Source: an uncultured Lachnospiraceae bacterium (GTDB taxonomy: Bacteria > Bacillota > Clostridia > Lachnospirales > Lachnospiraceae). Taken from it: a stretch of 6,313 bases of DNA. Each line of letters starts with the position of its first letter. The stretch's first letter is position 1. The DNA lies in the NCBI GenBank assembly GCA_947177105.1, contig CAMWTF010000153.1, positions 1 to 6,313 of the forward strand, written 5' to 3'. A program made the position numbers and the translations under genes. This document shows positions 6,232 through 6,313 of the stretch, in pieces. The notes below the pieces were generated by a model that saw only the letters and a program-made list of their open reading frames with translations, was not told the DNA's origin and ran no database searches.

Positions 6232-6250
6232 AAACAAGTGCCACGAAAAT
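6208..6250 (+). repeat. Perfect 10-bp inverted repeat bracketing the tRNA promoter -10
   Basis: ATTTTCGTGG (6208-6217) and CCACGAAAAT (6241-6250) are exact reverse complements separated by 23 nt. After one mismatch the arms continue with GC/GC (6205-6206 and 6252-6253). The left arm lies in the promoter spacer and the right arm in the transcribed leader, so the pair straddles the -10 and start site. It could be an operator or, less likely, chance in AT-rich DNA. Confidence 0.6.
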
Positions 6251-6259
6251 GGCAGCTGT

Positions 6260-6313
6260 GGCTGATTGGTCAAGCGGTTAAGACGCCGCCCTCTCACGGC
6301 GGAAACAGGGGTT
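6260..6313 (+). tRNA. tRNA-Glu(CTC), 3' end cut by window edge
   Basis: The gene reads acceptor 5' strand GGCTGAT (6260-6266), TG, D-stem GTC/GAC (6269-6271 with 6282-6284) around AAGCGGTTAA, anticodon stem CCGCC/GGCGG (6286-6290 with 6298-6302), and 7-nt loop CTCTCAC. The anticodon is CTC at 6293-6295, reading GAG codons. Variable bases and the first T-arm strand with GGGGTT follow, after which the window ends, so the T-loop and 3' acceptor strand are not seen. The D-arm and anticodon-arm sequence closely resembles Clostridia tRNA-Glu. A CTC isoacceptor normally accompanies a TTC one elsewhere in the genome. Confidence 0.9.

Overview
The window looks like chromosomal DNA of a low- to mid-GC Firmicute of class Clostridia, probably Lachnospiraceae. 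This rests on three things: strong GGAGG-type ribosome binding sites, the Clostridia-like form of the tRNA-Glu at the right edge, and the sequence style of the two-component and ABC proteins. No mobile element, CRISPR array or phage gene is visible, and every real gene is on the plus strand. The genus is inference, not something shown directly.

Layout. Bases 1-994 hold the 3' part of an MdlB-type ABC exporter half-transporter: the end of its last membrane helices and the complete ATPase domain. Bases 1062-6128 form a complete Bce-type peptide-antibiotic sensing and detoxification module: response regulator (1062-1736), intramembrane-sensing histidine kinase (1825-2985), ABC ATPase (3208-4095) and large FtsX-like permease (4092-6128). 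An AT-rich spacer with a good promoter follows, then a tRNA-Glu(CTC) cut by the right edge of the window.

How the genes work together (established for the family, inferred here). The permease, with its large extracellular domain, and the kinase form a sensory complex. Flux through the ATPase/permease pair activates the kinase, which phosphorylates the regulator. The regulator then turns on the transporter genes. The sequence supports this wiring directly: between the kinase and ATPase genes lies TGACA-aaaa-TGTAA (2996-3009), which fits the TNACA-N4-TGTAA operator pattern recalled for BceR-like regulators. An extra aaaaTGTAAG half-site lies exactly 21 bp downstream, and then a perfect TATAAT at 3064. 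This places the transporter start downstream of that promoter and rules out an upstream ATG at 3040 for transcripts made from it.

The most unusual points are: (i) a C-terminal tail of about 45 residues on the ATPase, built of degenerate 13-residue Gln/Pro-rich repeats; (ii) an enlarged hydrophilic linker in the kinase; (iii) a leader of about 130 nt before the ATPase gene containing a second, out-of-frame start with a strong Shine-Dalgarno; and (iv) a perfect 10-bp inverted repeat bracketing the -10 of the tRNA promoter. The module itself is a known family, so I do not claim a wholly new system.
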